A DNA stretch of 64,000 nt from Streptomyces chumphonensis (GTDB taxonomy: Bacteria > Actinomycetota > Actinomycetes > Streptomycetales > Streptomycetaceae): assembly GCF_014779715.1 (NCBI RefSeq), contig NZ_JACXYU010000019.1, positions 37,342 to 101,341 on the forward strand. The letters are read 5' to 3'. The notes under the pieces were generated by a model. The model was not told where the DNA came from. It did not search any database and saw only the letters and a program-made list of their open reading frames with translations. Below are positions 1 through 16,547 of the stretch, piece after piece. The translations under genes and the position numbers were made by a program. Position 1 is the first letter of the stretch, and each line of letters starts with the position of its first letter.

Positions 1-249
1 GCCGGGCGTCCCACCGGCGCGGCGCTCACCGCCCTGGTCACCGACGCCTACCGCGAGGCGCTGGGCTCGCCCGAGATCGACCAGGACAGCGACTTCTACG
101 CGTGGGGCGGCGACTCGCTGACCGCCTTCCGCGTCACCGCGACGCTCCAGGACGCCCTCGGCGTGGAGGTCGCCGTGGCCCTCGTCTTCGCCTACCCGAC
201 GCCCGCCGACCTCGCCGACGTCGTCGACGCCGACCTGGCCCAGGTGTGA
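1..249 (+). CDS. NRPS C-terminal fragment: peptidyl carrier protein domain (cut by window edge)
   Basis: This is the 3' end of a gene that starts left of the window; 82 residues are visible in frame 1. The sequence is a complete-looking carrier domain with the phosphopantetheine motif GGDSL, whose Ser is residue 39 of the fragment, and it stops about 40 residues after that motif. A carrier protein tethers the growing peptide or amino acid by a 4'-phosphopantetheine arm. Nothing follows it, so the upstream protein ends in a PCP and must pass its chain to another protein, presumably the NRPS starting at 2821. The stop is 10 nt before the next gene's ATG, so the two are very probably co-transcribed. 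What precedes the PCP (C, A or ACP-like context) cannot be seen. Confidence 0.9.
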   Translation, partial: AGRPTGAALTALVTDAYREALGSPEIDQDSDFYAWGGDSLTAFRVTATLQDALGVEVAVALVFAYPTPADLADVVDADLAQV

Positions 250-259
250 GGGGCACGCC

Positions 260-2608
260 ATGACCGAGACGTACGTGCCCGGGGGCGGGCGCTGGCGGCT
301 GTGGGAGCAGTTCGCGCTGCGCGGCCCGGGCTTCCCCGCCGACGGCGTGCTGCGGCTGGCCCCGGACGGACTGGCCGCCGCCGCCGACAAGTTCGGCCCG
401 CGCGACGAGCTGTCCGGCCAGAGCTGGACGGACTTCGCCGCCCTGTTCGCCGACGCCGCCGTCGAGACGGCCCACACCCTCCAGGACATCGCCCGCACCC
501 CCGCCTTCCGGGAGGCGGTGGCCTGGCAGAACCGACCGGTGCTGACCTCCGGCGTCGCGCCGTTCCTCGCCTGGAGGCCGGGGGTCGACCGGCGCAGCTC
601 GATGCCCCGGCAGCGGGAGGAGCTCGTCGCCCACTACTGGCAGCGCTTCTGCGTCAAGAACGACACCATCGGCTTCTTCGGCCCCGTCGGCTGGGGCCGC
701 TGGGACTCGGGCACCGCCGGGCTCGCCGTCGAGCCGGGCGCGGGGCTGGTGGCCGCGACGGAGGTGTACTTCGCCAGCTGGGCGATCGACGCCCTCGCCG
801 AGTCGCTCGCCGCCGACCCGGAGCTGTGGCCCTGGGTGGCGCCGCGCCGGGTGCCGTTCGTGCGGGTGTCCGGCACGGAGGTCACCGTGCCGGGCCGCCC
901 GGCGCGCCCCGGCACGGCCGAGGACGCCGCCGTGCTGGCGCTGTGCGACGGGCTGCGGCCGGTGGCGGAGATCGGACGGCACCTGCCGGGCGTCGACGTG
1001 CCCGCCGTGCTGGACGACCTGGTCCGGCGGCGCCTGGTGGTGCGGAGGCTGGAGGTGCCCGCCGGAGCCCGGCCGGAACGCGCCCTGCGGGCCTGGCTGG
1101 AAGGCGTCGGCGCGCCGGGGCCCCGGCAGCGTGGGCTCGCCGCGCTGGACGCCCTGGAGCGCGGCCGGGACCGGGTCCGCGCGGCGGAGGGGCCGGACGC
1201 GCTGGTGGCGGCGCTCACGGAGCTGGAGGAACGCTTCGTGGCGCTGACCGAGACGGCGGCGCACCGGGAGAAGTCGGCGGGGACGGCGCCGTGCCGGGCC
1301 CTGGTCTACTCCGACTGCCGCCGGGCCGCGACGGCCACGGCGGGCCGGGCCGTGCGGGCGGCGCTCGCGCCGCTGGACCCGCTGCTCACCAGCGCCGCCT
1401 GGCTCACCTCCGAGCTGGCCTCCGGGGTGCTGGAGCGGGCGCGCGAGGTGTACGCGCGGCTGGCCGCCGAGGGGCCGGTGGACCTGGCGGCCTTCTGGTT
1501 CGCCTGCATGCCGGTCCTGCACGGGGCCGCGCGGGAGCGGGCGGAGGAGCTGGGACGGGAGTTCCGCAGCCGGTGGGAGGCGATCCTGGCTCCGCCGCCG
1601 GACGCCCGCCGGGTGCGGCTGTCCCTCGCGGACGTCGCCGGGCCGGCGGCGGAGGCGTTCGGCGGCGCCCGGGGCCCCGGCTGGAGCGCGGCGCGCTACC
1701 TCAGCCCGGACGTCATGGTCGCGGCGGAGGGCCCCGACGCCGTGGCGCGGGACGACTTCACCCTCGTGCTGGGCGAGTTGCACCTCGCGGCGAACACCCT
1801 GGGCGCCTCCCTCTTCGTCCACCAGCACCAGCGCCCCGAGGAGTTGCTGGACCTCACCGGGCGCGACCACCCCGGGCCCCGGCTGCTGCCCCTGCTGCCC
1901 AAGGAGCACCGCTCCCGGCTCTCGGCACGCATCCGGAACGCCCTCGTCCGCCCCGAGGACTACTACGTGGCGCTGGTGGACTTCACCGCCGACCCGGCCC
2001 GCCCGCGGACCGTGCTCAGCGCGGACGTGGCCGTCACCGAGGCGGAGGACGGCTCGCTGGTGACCGTCCTGCCCGACGGGGCGCGGTTCCCGGTCGTCGA
2101 GGTGTTCGCGCACGTCCTGACGACCCTGGCCATGGACCTGTTCCGGCTGCTGCCCGAGGAGGCCGAGCACTCCCCGCGCGTCACCGTCGACCGGCTCGTC
2201 GTGGCCCGCGAGACGTGGCGGCCGGCCGTCGCGGAGCTGGACTTCGCCGACGAGAAGGACGAGGCGCGCCGCTTCGTGCGGGCCCGGCGGTGGCGGGCCG
2301 AACGGGACCTGCCGCGGCACGTGTTCGTCGTGCTGCCCACCGAGACGCGGCCGTTCTACGTCGACTTCGACAGCCCGGTCTACGTCACCATCCTGGCCAA
2401 GGCGCTGCGCCGGGCCGCCCGGAAGGACCCGGCGGCTCGGGCCGTCGTCACCGAGATGCTGCCGACGCCGGAGCAGAGCTGGCTCACCGACGACCGGGGG
2501 CGGGCGTACACCTCCGAGCTGCGCTTCGTCGCCGTGGACGAGCACGGGCGGGGCGCGGCGGACGCGGCGGCCCCGGCGGGCGGGGAGGGGGCGGACGGCA
2601 CGCCCTGA
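260..2608 (+). CDS. Stand-alone LanB-like (lantibiotic dehydratase N-domain) protein
   Basis: A 782-aa protein recognised as a lantibiotic dehydratase (Lant_dehydr_N, LanB) homologue. The family hallmark RxTPxGxF is replaced by KNDTIGFFG (residues 133-141), with the Thr kept and the usual Arg replaced by Asn. LanB proteins use glutamyl-tRNA to glutamylate Ser/Thr and then eliminate glutamate. Relatives called PEARLs use aminoacyl-tRNA to extend a peptide instead. Full LanB enzymes are about 1000 aa with a C-terminal SpaB_C elimination domain; this one stops at 782 aa and I see no such domain. A GAGGGG ribosome site lies just before the ATG, 10 nt after the upstream NRPS stop, and a strong hairpin follows it. 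Embedding in an NRPS operon with no adjacent precursor gene is unusual. Family membership is fairly secure; the reaction is inference. Confidence 0.8.
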   Translation: MTETYVPGGGRWRLWEQFALRGPGFPADGVLRLAPDGLAAAADKFGPRDELSGQSWTDFAALFADAAVETAHTLQDIARTPAFREAVAWQNRPVLTSGVAPFLAWRPGVDRRSSMPRQREELVAHYWQRFCVKNDTIGFFGPVGWGRWDSGTAGLAVEPGAGLVAATEVYFASWAIDALAESLAADPELWPWVAPRRVPFVRVSGTEVTVPGRPARPGTAEDAAVLALCDGLRPVAEIGRHLPGVDVPAVLDDLVRRRLVVRRLEVPAGARPERALRAWLEGVGAPGPRQRGLAALDALERGRDRVRAAEGPDALVAALTELEERFVALTETAAHREKSAGTAPCRALVYSDCRRAATATAGRAVRAALAPLDPLLTSAAWLTSELASGVLERAREVYARLAAEGPVDLAAFWFACMPVLHGAARERAEELGREFRSRWEAILAPPPDARRVRLSLADVAGPAAEAFGGARGPGWSAARYLSPDVMVAAEGPDAVARDDFTLVLGELHLAANTLGASLFVHQHQRPEELLDLTGRDHPGPRLLPLLPKEHRSRLSARIRNALVRPEDYYVALVDFTADPARPRTVLSADVAVTEAEDGSLVTVLPDGARFPVVEVFAHVLTTLAMDLFRLLPEEAEHSPRVTVDRLVVARETWRPAVAELDFADEKDEARRFVRARRWRAERDLPRHVFVVLPTETRPFYVDFDSPVYVTILAKALRRAARKDPAARAVVTEMLPTPEQSWLTDDRGRAYTSELRFVAVDEHGRGAADAAAPAGGEGADGTP

Positions 2609-2658
2609 GACCCGCGCGCACCACGCGCACCACGCGCCCGCACACCACCGCGACGCGA

Positions 2659-2700
2659 GACGGCGGCCCTCCGGTCCACCCGGCCGGACGGGCCGCCGTC
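2659..2700. terminator. Strong hairpin between the LanB-like gene and the NRPS gene
   Basis: Perfect 11-bp arms GACGGCGGCCC (2659-2669) and GGGCCGCCGTC (2690-2700) enclose a loop with a further TCCGG/CCGGA pairing. It lies 50 nt after the LanB-like stop and 120 nt before the NRPS start. There is no good T-tract, so it may be a terminator, a processing site or an attenuator that lowers NRPS transcription relative to the upstream genes. Confidence 0.5.
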
Positions 2701-2820
2701 GCGTGCGCCGCGCCCGCCCGCAGGCCGCCCGCCGGACTGCGTGTGCGGCTGCGTCTTCTTCCCTACTGACGAACCGCCGCCGCCAGCAGGGTTGAGGAAA
2801 ACACGGCTTGGAGGCCCACA

Positions 2821-5800
2821 GTGAAGGTTCGCGCAGCGCACGGCGGGACGAGAGACGGGGACGTCCGGGTGGCGTCGTTCGCACAGCGGAGGCTGTGGTT
2901 CCTGGACCAGCTCGCCGGAGGTTCGACGGATTCCCTGCTCCCGCTGGCGCTGCGCATCCGCGGCGCCCTGGACGTGGCGGCGCTGGAGCGGGCGCTCACC
3001 GGCGTCGCGGACCGGCACGCCGTGCTGCGCACCCGGTTCGTCGCCGAGGACGGGGAGCCGGTGCCGCACGTGGACCCGCCCGGTTCGGTGGCGCTGGAGC
3101 GGGTGGCGGCCGGCAGCGCGGAGGAGCTGTTCGACAAGGAGCTGGCCCGCCCGCTGGACCTGGCCGCCGAGCACCCGCTGCGGGCGACGCTCACCCGGCT
3201 CGGACCCGAGGAGCACCTGCTGCTCGTCGTCGTCCACCACATCGCCGTCGACGGCTGGTCCTGGGACGTGCTGCTGCGCGAGCTGGACGCCGGCTACCGG
3301 GGCGAGGCCGTCGCGGCGCCGGAGCTCCAGTACGCCGACGTGGCGCGGGCCGAGGCGGAGCGGCTGACGGGACCGCGCATGGAGCGGCTGCTGGACCACT
3401 GGCGCGGCCGGCTCGCCGGGGTGACGCCGCTGGCGCTGCCCACCGACCGGCCGCGCCCGCGGTTCTGGGACGGCGCGGGCGACGTCGTCCGCTTCGAGCT
3501 GCCGGCCGCGCTCATGGCGGACGTCGACCGGGTGGCGCGCGAGCACCGCGCGACCCGCTACATGCTGCTGCTCGCCGTCTACCAGGCGCTGCTGGCCCGC
3601 TACTCGGGCCGCTCCGACATCGCGGTCTGCACGACGCTGGCCGACCGGGGACAGGCCGCGACGGCGGGCGTCATCGGGCCGTTCGTCAACACCGTCGTGC
3701 TGCGCACGGACCTGGCCGGCGACCCGACGTTCGCCGAGCTGCTGGCCCGCGTCCGCGCCGGCGCCCTCCAGGACTTCAGCCACGCCCAGGCACCGTTCGA
3801 CCGGGTCGTGACGGCCGTCGGCGGGGAGCGGGACCTCTCGCGGCACCCGCTCGCCCAGGCGTCCTTCACCCTCCTCAACACCGTGCCCGAACCGGCGCGC
3901 CTGGCCGACCTGGACGTCTCCCTCGTCCGGACGCCGCTGCCCGGTACACCGCTGGACGTCTTCCTCGACCTGTCCCTGCGGGCCAACGGAGACGTCGCCG
4001 CGCGCCTGCAGTACGCCACCGCCCTGTTCGACGCGGAGACGATGCGGCGGTTCACCGAGGGCTTCACCGAACTGCTCACGGCCGTCGTCGCCGCCCCGGA
4101 GGCGCCGCTGAGCGCACCGGCCGCACGGATCGCACCGTTGCCGGGGGCCGAGCGCGAACGGCTCGTGGCCCTGGCCGGTGCGGAGCGGGCGGTGGCGCCC
4201 GCGCCGCCCTTCGCGGTGCGCGGCGAGCCCGACGCCGTCGCGCTGGTCTGCGGCGCGGAGACGGTGACGTACGGCGAGCTGGACGCGCTCGGCGGCGGCC
4301 TGGCCCGCGCCCTCACCGAGGCGGGCCTGACGCCGGGCGACCCGGTGGGGGTGTGCCTGCGGCGCGGCCCGGCGGCCGTGGCCGCGCTGACGGCGATCTG
4401 GCGGGCGGGCGGCGTGTACGTGCCGCTGGACCCGCACCTGCCCGAGGAGCGGCTGCGGTTCATGGCCGAGGAGGCCGGCGTCAGGTACGTCGTGACGGAC
4501 GAGGCCGCCGGGGAGCGGGCCGCCGCGCTCGGGCGACCGCTCGTCGCCGTCGGCTCCGTCGGGCCGGACGCGGGGTTCGGGCACCACACCCCCGACCCGG
4601 ACGCGCTCGCCTACGTCATCTTCACCTCCGGCTCCACGGGGCGGCCCAAGGCCGTCGGTGTGGCCCACGGGGCGATCGCCGCGCACGTCGACGCGGTGCG
4701 GACCGCGTTCGGGGTCACCGCCCGTGACCGCGTCTTGGCCTTCTCGTCCTTCTCCTTCGACGCCTCCCTGGACCAGCTGCTGACCTCGCTCGGCTGCGGC
4801 GCCACCGTCGTGCTGCGCCCCGACGAGCAGTGGCTGCCCGCCACCCTGGCCGCCGTCGTCGCCCGGCACGGCGTGACCGTGCTGAACCTGCCGCCGACCT
4901 ACTGGGCCGAGCTGGCCTTCGCCCTGGACGACGCCACGACGGCCGCGCTGGCCACCGTGCGGCTGCTCGTCCTCGGTGGGGAGAGCATCCCGGCCGCCGC
5001 GCTCACCGCCTGGCGGGCCGCGCTGCCGCGGGTGCGGGTGTGCAACGCCTACGGGCCCACCGAGACGACCGTCACCGCCACCCTGCACGACGTCACCGCC
5101 GACGACGATCCGGAGCGCACGCCCATCGGCACCCCGCTGGGCGCCCGCCGCACGTACGTGGTGGACGCCCACGGCGAGCTGCTGCCCGAGGGCGCGCCCG
5201 GCGAACTGCTCGTCGGCGGACCGGAACTGGCCCGGGGCTACCTCGGCAGGCCGGAGCTGACGGCGGACCGCTTCGTGCCCGACCCCTACACCGGGGGCGG
5301 CGGACGGCTCTACCGCACCGGCGACCTCGTGCGCCGACTGCCCACCGGGGAGCTGGAGTTCCTGGGGCGCACCGACGACCAGGTCAAGCTGCGCGGCTTC
5401 CGCGTCGAGCTGGGCGAGGTGGAGGCGGTGCTGGCCGCCTGCCCCGGCGTCGTGGCCGCCGCGGCGGCCGTCCGGTCCGACGGGCACGGCGGCGCGGTGC
5501 TGGCCGGGTACGTCGTGGCCGGTCCCGACGGGCCCGTGCCCGCCGCGGAGTTGCGCGCCCACTGCGCCGGACGGCTGCCGCACTACGCCGTCCCCTCGGA
5601 CTTCGTCCCGCTGGAGACGCTGCCGGTGGGCACCTCCGGCAAGCTCGACCGGGTCGCGCTGCCGGAGCTGCGACCGGACCGGGAGCGCGCGCTGGGCGAA
5701 ACCGAGTTCGTCGCCCCGCGCGACGCGACCGAGCGGGTGGTCGCGGAGATCTGGCAGGAGGTGCTGGGCGTCGGCCGGGTCGGCATCGACGACTCGTTCT

Positions 5801-8800
5801 TCGACCTCGGCGGCCACTCGCTGCTGGCCACCATGGCCGTCTCGCGCATCGCCGAACGGCTCGGACGCGCCGTGGAGTTGCGCACCCTCTTCGAGAACCC
5901 GCGCATCCGGTCGTTCGGCCCGCTGGTCGCCGCCGCCCGCGAGGCCGGGACCGCGACCGTCGTGCCCGTCGACCGCTCGGGGCCGCTGCCGATGTCGTTC
6001 GCGCAGGAGCGGATGTGGTTCCTCGACCGGATGTCGGACGTGGGCGACGAGTACGTGCTGTGGTTCTCCTGGCGGCTGCGCGGCGGCCTGGACCGGGCCG
6101 CCTGGCAGGGCGCGCTCGACGACGTCGTGGCCCGGCACGAGGTGCTGCGGACGGCGCTGCTGGAGGTCGACGGCCGCCCGGTGCAGCAGGTCCTGGACGG
6201 CGTCGGCGTGCCGCTCGCCTGGCACCCGGCCCCGCGCGGGGGCACCGTGGCCGAGCGGCTGGACGCCGTGCGGGCCGAGGCGGTCGCGTTCGCCACCGAA
6301 CGCTTCGACCTCGTCGCGCCGCCGATGCTGCGCGCGGGCGTCTGGGAGCTGGCCGGGGACGACCACGTCGCCGTCATCGCCTTCCACCACGCGGCCACCG
6401 ACGGCTGGTCCAAGGACGTCCTGATCGAGGAGCTGTCGGCCCTGTACGCCGCGCGGCGGGACGGCCGCCCCGCCGGGCTGCCGCCGGTCGCCGTCCAGTA
6501 CGGGGACTTCGCCCTCTGGCAGCGCGACCGGGCCTCCGGCGGCGCGCTGGAGCCGCACCTGCGGTACTGGGAGCGGACGCTGGCCGGCCTCCCGGTGCTG
6601 GAGCTGCCCACGGACCGGCCGCGTCCGGCGGGCTGGTCCGGCCGGGGCGCGGCGGTCGAGGTGGAGCTGCCCGCCGCGCTCGCGGACGGCGTCGCGGCGC
6701 TGGCCGGCCGGCACGGGGTGACGCGGTTCGTGGTGCTGCTGGCCGCCGTGCAGATCGTGCTGGCCCGCTGGTCGGGGCAGGACGACGTGGCCGTCGGCTC
6801 GCCGGTGGCCGGGCGCGGCCGGGTGGAGCTGGAGCGCCTGGTGGGGCTGCTCGTGAACACCGTGGTGCTGCGCGGCGACCTGGCCGGGGAGCCGACGTTC
6901 GAGGAGTTCCTGGGCCGGGTGCGGGAGACGGCACTCGGGGCCCACGAGCACCAGGACGTCCCCTTCGAGCGGCTGGTGGAGGAACTGCGCCCGGAGCGCG
7001 ACCCGGCCCGCAACCCGCTCTTCCAGGTCATGTTCGACGTGCAGGAGAGCCCCACCGGCGGCCCGCGCGTGCCGGGGCTGGACGTCACGCACTTCGTCCT
7101 GCCGTGGGGCTCGGCCAAGTTCGACCTGACGGCGACCTTCCTGCTCTACCCGGACCGGTTCGCCCTCAACGTCGAGTACGCCACCGACCTGTTCGACGCC
7201 GACACCGTCACCCGCTTCGCCGGGCACGTGGGCCAGGTGCTCGCCTCGGCCCTCGCCGCCCCGGACACGCCCGTCGGCCGGCTCACGATGCTCTCCGCGC
7301 AGGAGTACGCGGAGCTGGCCGGGGAGCCGGGCGCGGGGCCGGTGCACGTCGCCGAGGGGCCGCCGTTCGTGCCGCAGGGCGCACCGGACGCCGTGGCGCT
7401 GGTCTGCGGCGGGGAGTCGCTGACCTACGGCGAGCTGGACGGGCTCAGCGGCGGGCTCGCCCTCGCCCTCACCGAGGCGGGCGTGCGTCCGCAGACGCCG
7501 GTGGGCGTGTGCCTGCGGCGCGGCGTGTGGTCGGTCACGGCGCTGGCCGCCGTGTGGCGGGCGGGCGGCGTCTACGTCCCGCTCGACCCGCAACTGCCGC
7601 CCGAGCGGCTGCGGTACATGGTGGAGCAGGCCGGGGTGCGGCACCTGGTGACCGACGCGCCGACGGCCGGGCCGGCCGCCGCGCTCGGCCCGCCGACGCT
7701 GGCCGTCGAGGACGTCGTCCCGGCGCCCGACGCCCCGCGCCACGTCCCGCACCCGAGGGAGCTGGCCTGCGCCATCTTCACCTCCGGGTCCACGGGCCGG
7801 CCCAAGGCCGTCGGCGTCGAGCACCACGCCGTCGCCGCCCACACCCGCACCGCCCGCGCGGAGTTCGGCATCACGGCGGCGGACCGCGTGATGAACCTGG
7901 CCTCCTTCTCCTTCGACGCCTCCCTGGAGCAGATCCTGCCCGCCCTGAGTGCCGGGGCCGCCGTCGTCATCCGCCCGGACGAGGTGTGGTCGGTGGAGGA
8001 GCTGGCCGAGCAGGTGCGCCGCCACGGGGTGACCGTCATGGAGGCCACGCCGTCCTACTGGGAGGAGATCGTCGCCCGACTCGACCACGTCGCGGGCGAC
8101 CTGGCGAGCCTGCGGCTGGCCGTCACCGGCGGCGAGACGCTGCCCGCCGCGATCCTCGACCGCTGGTTCGCCCACCTGCCCGGGGTGCCGATCCAGAACA
8201 CCTACGGGCCCACCGAGACCGTCATCTCCACCGGCTCCCACCCCGTCACCGCGCCGGTCGAGGGGCGGGTGCCCATCGGGCGGCCCTGGGGCGCGCGGCG
8301 CGCCTACGTCGTGGACCAGCGCGACGAGCTGGTGCCCGTCAGCGTTCCCGGTGAACTCCTCGTCGGCGGCCCGGAACTGGCCCGGGGCTACCTCGGCCGC
8401 CCCGAGCTGACGGCGCAGCGCTTCGTCCCCGACCCGTTCGGCGGGCGCGGCGGACGGCTCTACCGCACCGGGGACATCGTCCGCCGACTGCCCACCGGGG
8501 AGCTGGACTTCCTCGGGCGGCGCGACGACCAGGTGAAGATCCGCGGCTTCCGCATCGAACTGGGCGAGGTGGAGGCCGTCCTGGAGCAGCATCCCGACGT
8601 GCACGCCGCCGCCGTCCTGGTCCGCGAGCTCGGCGGCGACCGGGCCCTGGTCGGCTACGCCGCCGGACGGGTCCGGGACACCGAGGAGCTGGCCGCCTGG
8701 TGCCGCACGCAACTGCCCGGCTACATGGTGCCCGCCGCGTTCGTGCTGCTCGACGCCCTGCCCCGCACCGTGCAGGGCAAGCTCGACGCCGCCGCGCTGC

Positions 8801-9126
8801 CCGCGCCCGCACCGCGCCCGGCCGCCGCGTTCGTGGCGCCGCGCACCCCGACCGAGGTGGTGACCGCGCAGATCTGGGCGGAGGTGCTGGGCGTGCCGGA
8901 GGTCGGCGTGCACGACGACTTCTTCGCCCTGGGCGGCCACTCGCTGCGCGCCGTCGCCGCCGCCTCCCGCCTGCGCACCGCCTTCGACTGCCCCCTCCAG
9001 GTGCGGGACCTGTTCGAGCACCCGACCGTCGAGCGGCTGGCCGCCGAGGTCGAACGGCAGCTCGTCGACCTCATCGCGGCGATGAGCGACGACGAGATCG
9101 ACCTGTCCCTGACCGCCGACCACTGA
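2821..9126 (+). CDS. Two-module NRPS, C-A-PCP-C-A-PCP
   Basis: A 2101-aa NRPS starting at a GTG with GGAGG about 7 nt upstream. Module 1 has a condensation domain (HHIAVDGWS, catalytic His140), an adenylation domain and a carrier (GGHSL, Ser1000). Module 2 has C (HHAATDGWS, His1190), A and PCP (GGHSL, Ser2041). Both C domains keep HHxxxDG. Specificity pockets aligned by hand to GrsA-PheA read D-A-D-N-V-G-A-V-T-K and D-A-E-E-V-G-T-I-S-K. The acidic residue at position 239 in each, and a second Glu in module 2, suggest basic side chains such as Arg, Lys, Orn, Dab or a cyclised Arg derivative, but I recognise neither code with certainty. The protein begins directly at the first C-domain motif, so it should accept a chain from the upstream PCP. 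No epimerisation or methylation domain is present. Confidence 0.95.
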   Translation: MKVRAAHGGTRDGDVRVASFAQRRLWFLDQLAGGSTDSLLPLALRIRGALDVAALERALTGVADRHAVLRTRFVAEDGEPVPHVDPPGSVALERVAAGSAEELFDKELARPLDLAAEHPLRATLTRLGPEEHLLLVVVHHIAVDGWSWDVLLRELDAGYRGEAVAAPELQYADVARAEAERLTGPRMERLLDHWRGRLAGVTPLALPTDRPRPRFWDGAGDVVRFELPAALMADVDRVAREHRATRYMLLLAVYQALLARYSGRSDIAVCTTLADRGQAATAGVIGPFVNTVVLRTDLAGDPTFAELLARVRAGALQDFSHAQAPFDRVVTAVGGERDLSRHPLAQASFTLLNTVPEPARLADLDVSLVRTPLPGTPLDVFLDLSLRANGDVAARLQYATALFDAETMRRFTEGFTELLTAVVAAPEAPLSAPAARIAPLPGAERERLVALAGAERAVAPAPPFAVRGEPDAVALVCGAETVTYGELDALGGGLARALTEAGLTPGDPVGVCLRRGPAAVAALTAIWRAGGVYVPLDPHLPEERLRFMAEEAGVRYVVTDEAAGERAAALGRPLVAVGSVGPDAGFGHHTPDPDALAYVIFTSGSTGRPKAVGVAHGAIAAHVDAVRTAFGVTARDRVLAFSSFSFDASLDQLLTSLGCGATVVLRPDEQWLPATLAAVVARHGVTVLNLPPTYWAELAFALDDATTAALATVRLLVLGGESIPAAALTAWRAALPRVRVCNAYGPTETTVTATLHDVTADDDPERTPIGTPLGARRTYVVDAHGELLPEGAPGELLVGGPELARGYLGRPELTADRFVPDPYTGGGGRLYRTGDLVRRLPTGELEFLGRTDDQVKLRGFRVELGEVEAVLAACPGVVAAAAAVRSDGHGGAVLAGYVVAGPDGPVPAAELRAHCAGRLPHYAVPSDFVPLETLPVGTSGKLDRVALPELRPDRERALGETEFVAPRDATERVVAEIWQEVLGVGRVGIDDSFFDLGGHSLLATMAVSRIAERLGRAVELRTLFENPRIRSFGPLVAAAREAGTATVVPVDRSGPLPMSFAQERMWFLDRMSDVGDEYVLWFSWRLRGGLDRAAWQGALDDVVARHEVLRTALLEVDGRPVQQVLDGVGVPLAWHPAPRGGTVAERLDAVRAEAVAFATERFDLVAPPMLRAGVWELAGDDHVAVIAFHHAATDGWSKDVLIEELSALYAARRDGRPAGLPPVAVQYGDFALWQRDRASGGALEPHLRYWERTLAGLPVLELPTDRPRPAGWSGRGAAVEVELPAALADGVAALAGRHGVTRFVVLLAAVQIVLARWSGQDDVAVGSPVAGRGRVELERLVGLLVNTVVLRGDLAGEPTFEEFLGRVRETALGAHEHQDVPFERLVEELRPERDPARNPLFQVMFDVQESPTGGPRVPGLDVTHFVLPWGSAKFDLTATFLLYPDRFALNVEYATDLFDADTVTRFAGHVGQVLASALAAPDTPVGRLTMLSAQEYAELAGEPGAGPVHVAEGPPFVPQGAPDAVALVCGGESLTYGELDGLSGGLALALTEAGVRPQTPVGVCLRRGVWSVTALAAVWRAGGVYVPLDPQLPPERLRYMVEQAGVRHLVTDAPTAGPAAALGPPTLAVEDVVPAPDAPRHVPHPRELACAIFTSGSTGRPKAVGVEHHAVAAHTRTARAEFGITAADRVMNLASFSFDASLEQILPALSAGAAVVIRPDEVWSVEELAEQVRRHGVTVMEATPSYWEEIVARLDHVAGDLASLRLAVTGGETLPAAILDRWFAHLPGVPIQNTYGPTETVISTGSHPVTAPVEGRVPIGRPWGARRAYVVDQRDELVPVSVPGELLVGGPELARGYLGRPELTAQRFVPDPFGGRGGRLYRTGDIVRRLPTGELDFLGRRDDQVKIRGFRIELGEVEAVLEQHPDVHAAAVLVRELGGDRALVGYAAGRVRDTEELAAWCRTQLPGYMVPAAFVLLDALPRTVQGKLDAAALPAPAPRPAAAFVAPRTPTEVVTAQIWAEVLGVPEVGVHDDFFALGGHSLRAVAAASRLRTAFDCPLQVRDLFEHPTVERLAAEVERQLVDLIAAMSDDEIDLSLTADH

Positions 9127-9149
9127 CCCCCGGATTGGACGGAACTCCC

Positions 9150-16543
<7,394 letters not shown>

Positions 16544-16547
<4 letters not shown>

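Noticed and set aside
301..2769. Second plus-strand open frame across the LanB-like gene
   Set aside because: Arg/Gly/Ala-rich frame-shifted shadow with no start or ribosome site; the frame at 260 has the family motif.
2380..9123. Very long open frame on the minus strand (2247 codons) opposite the NRPS
   Set aside because: It is the antisense shadow of GC-rich codon bias. The encoded sequence is a low-complexity mix of Gly, Arg, His, Gln and Val with no domains, whereas the plus strand has clear C, A and PCP motifs.
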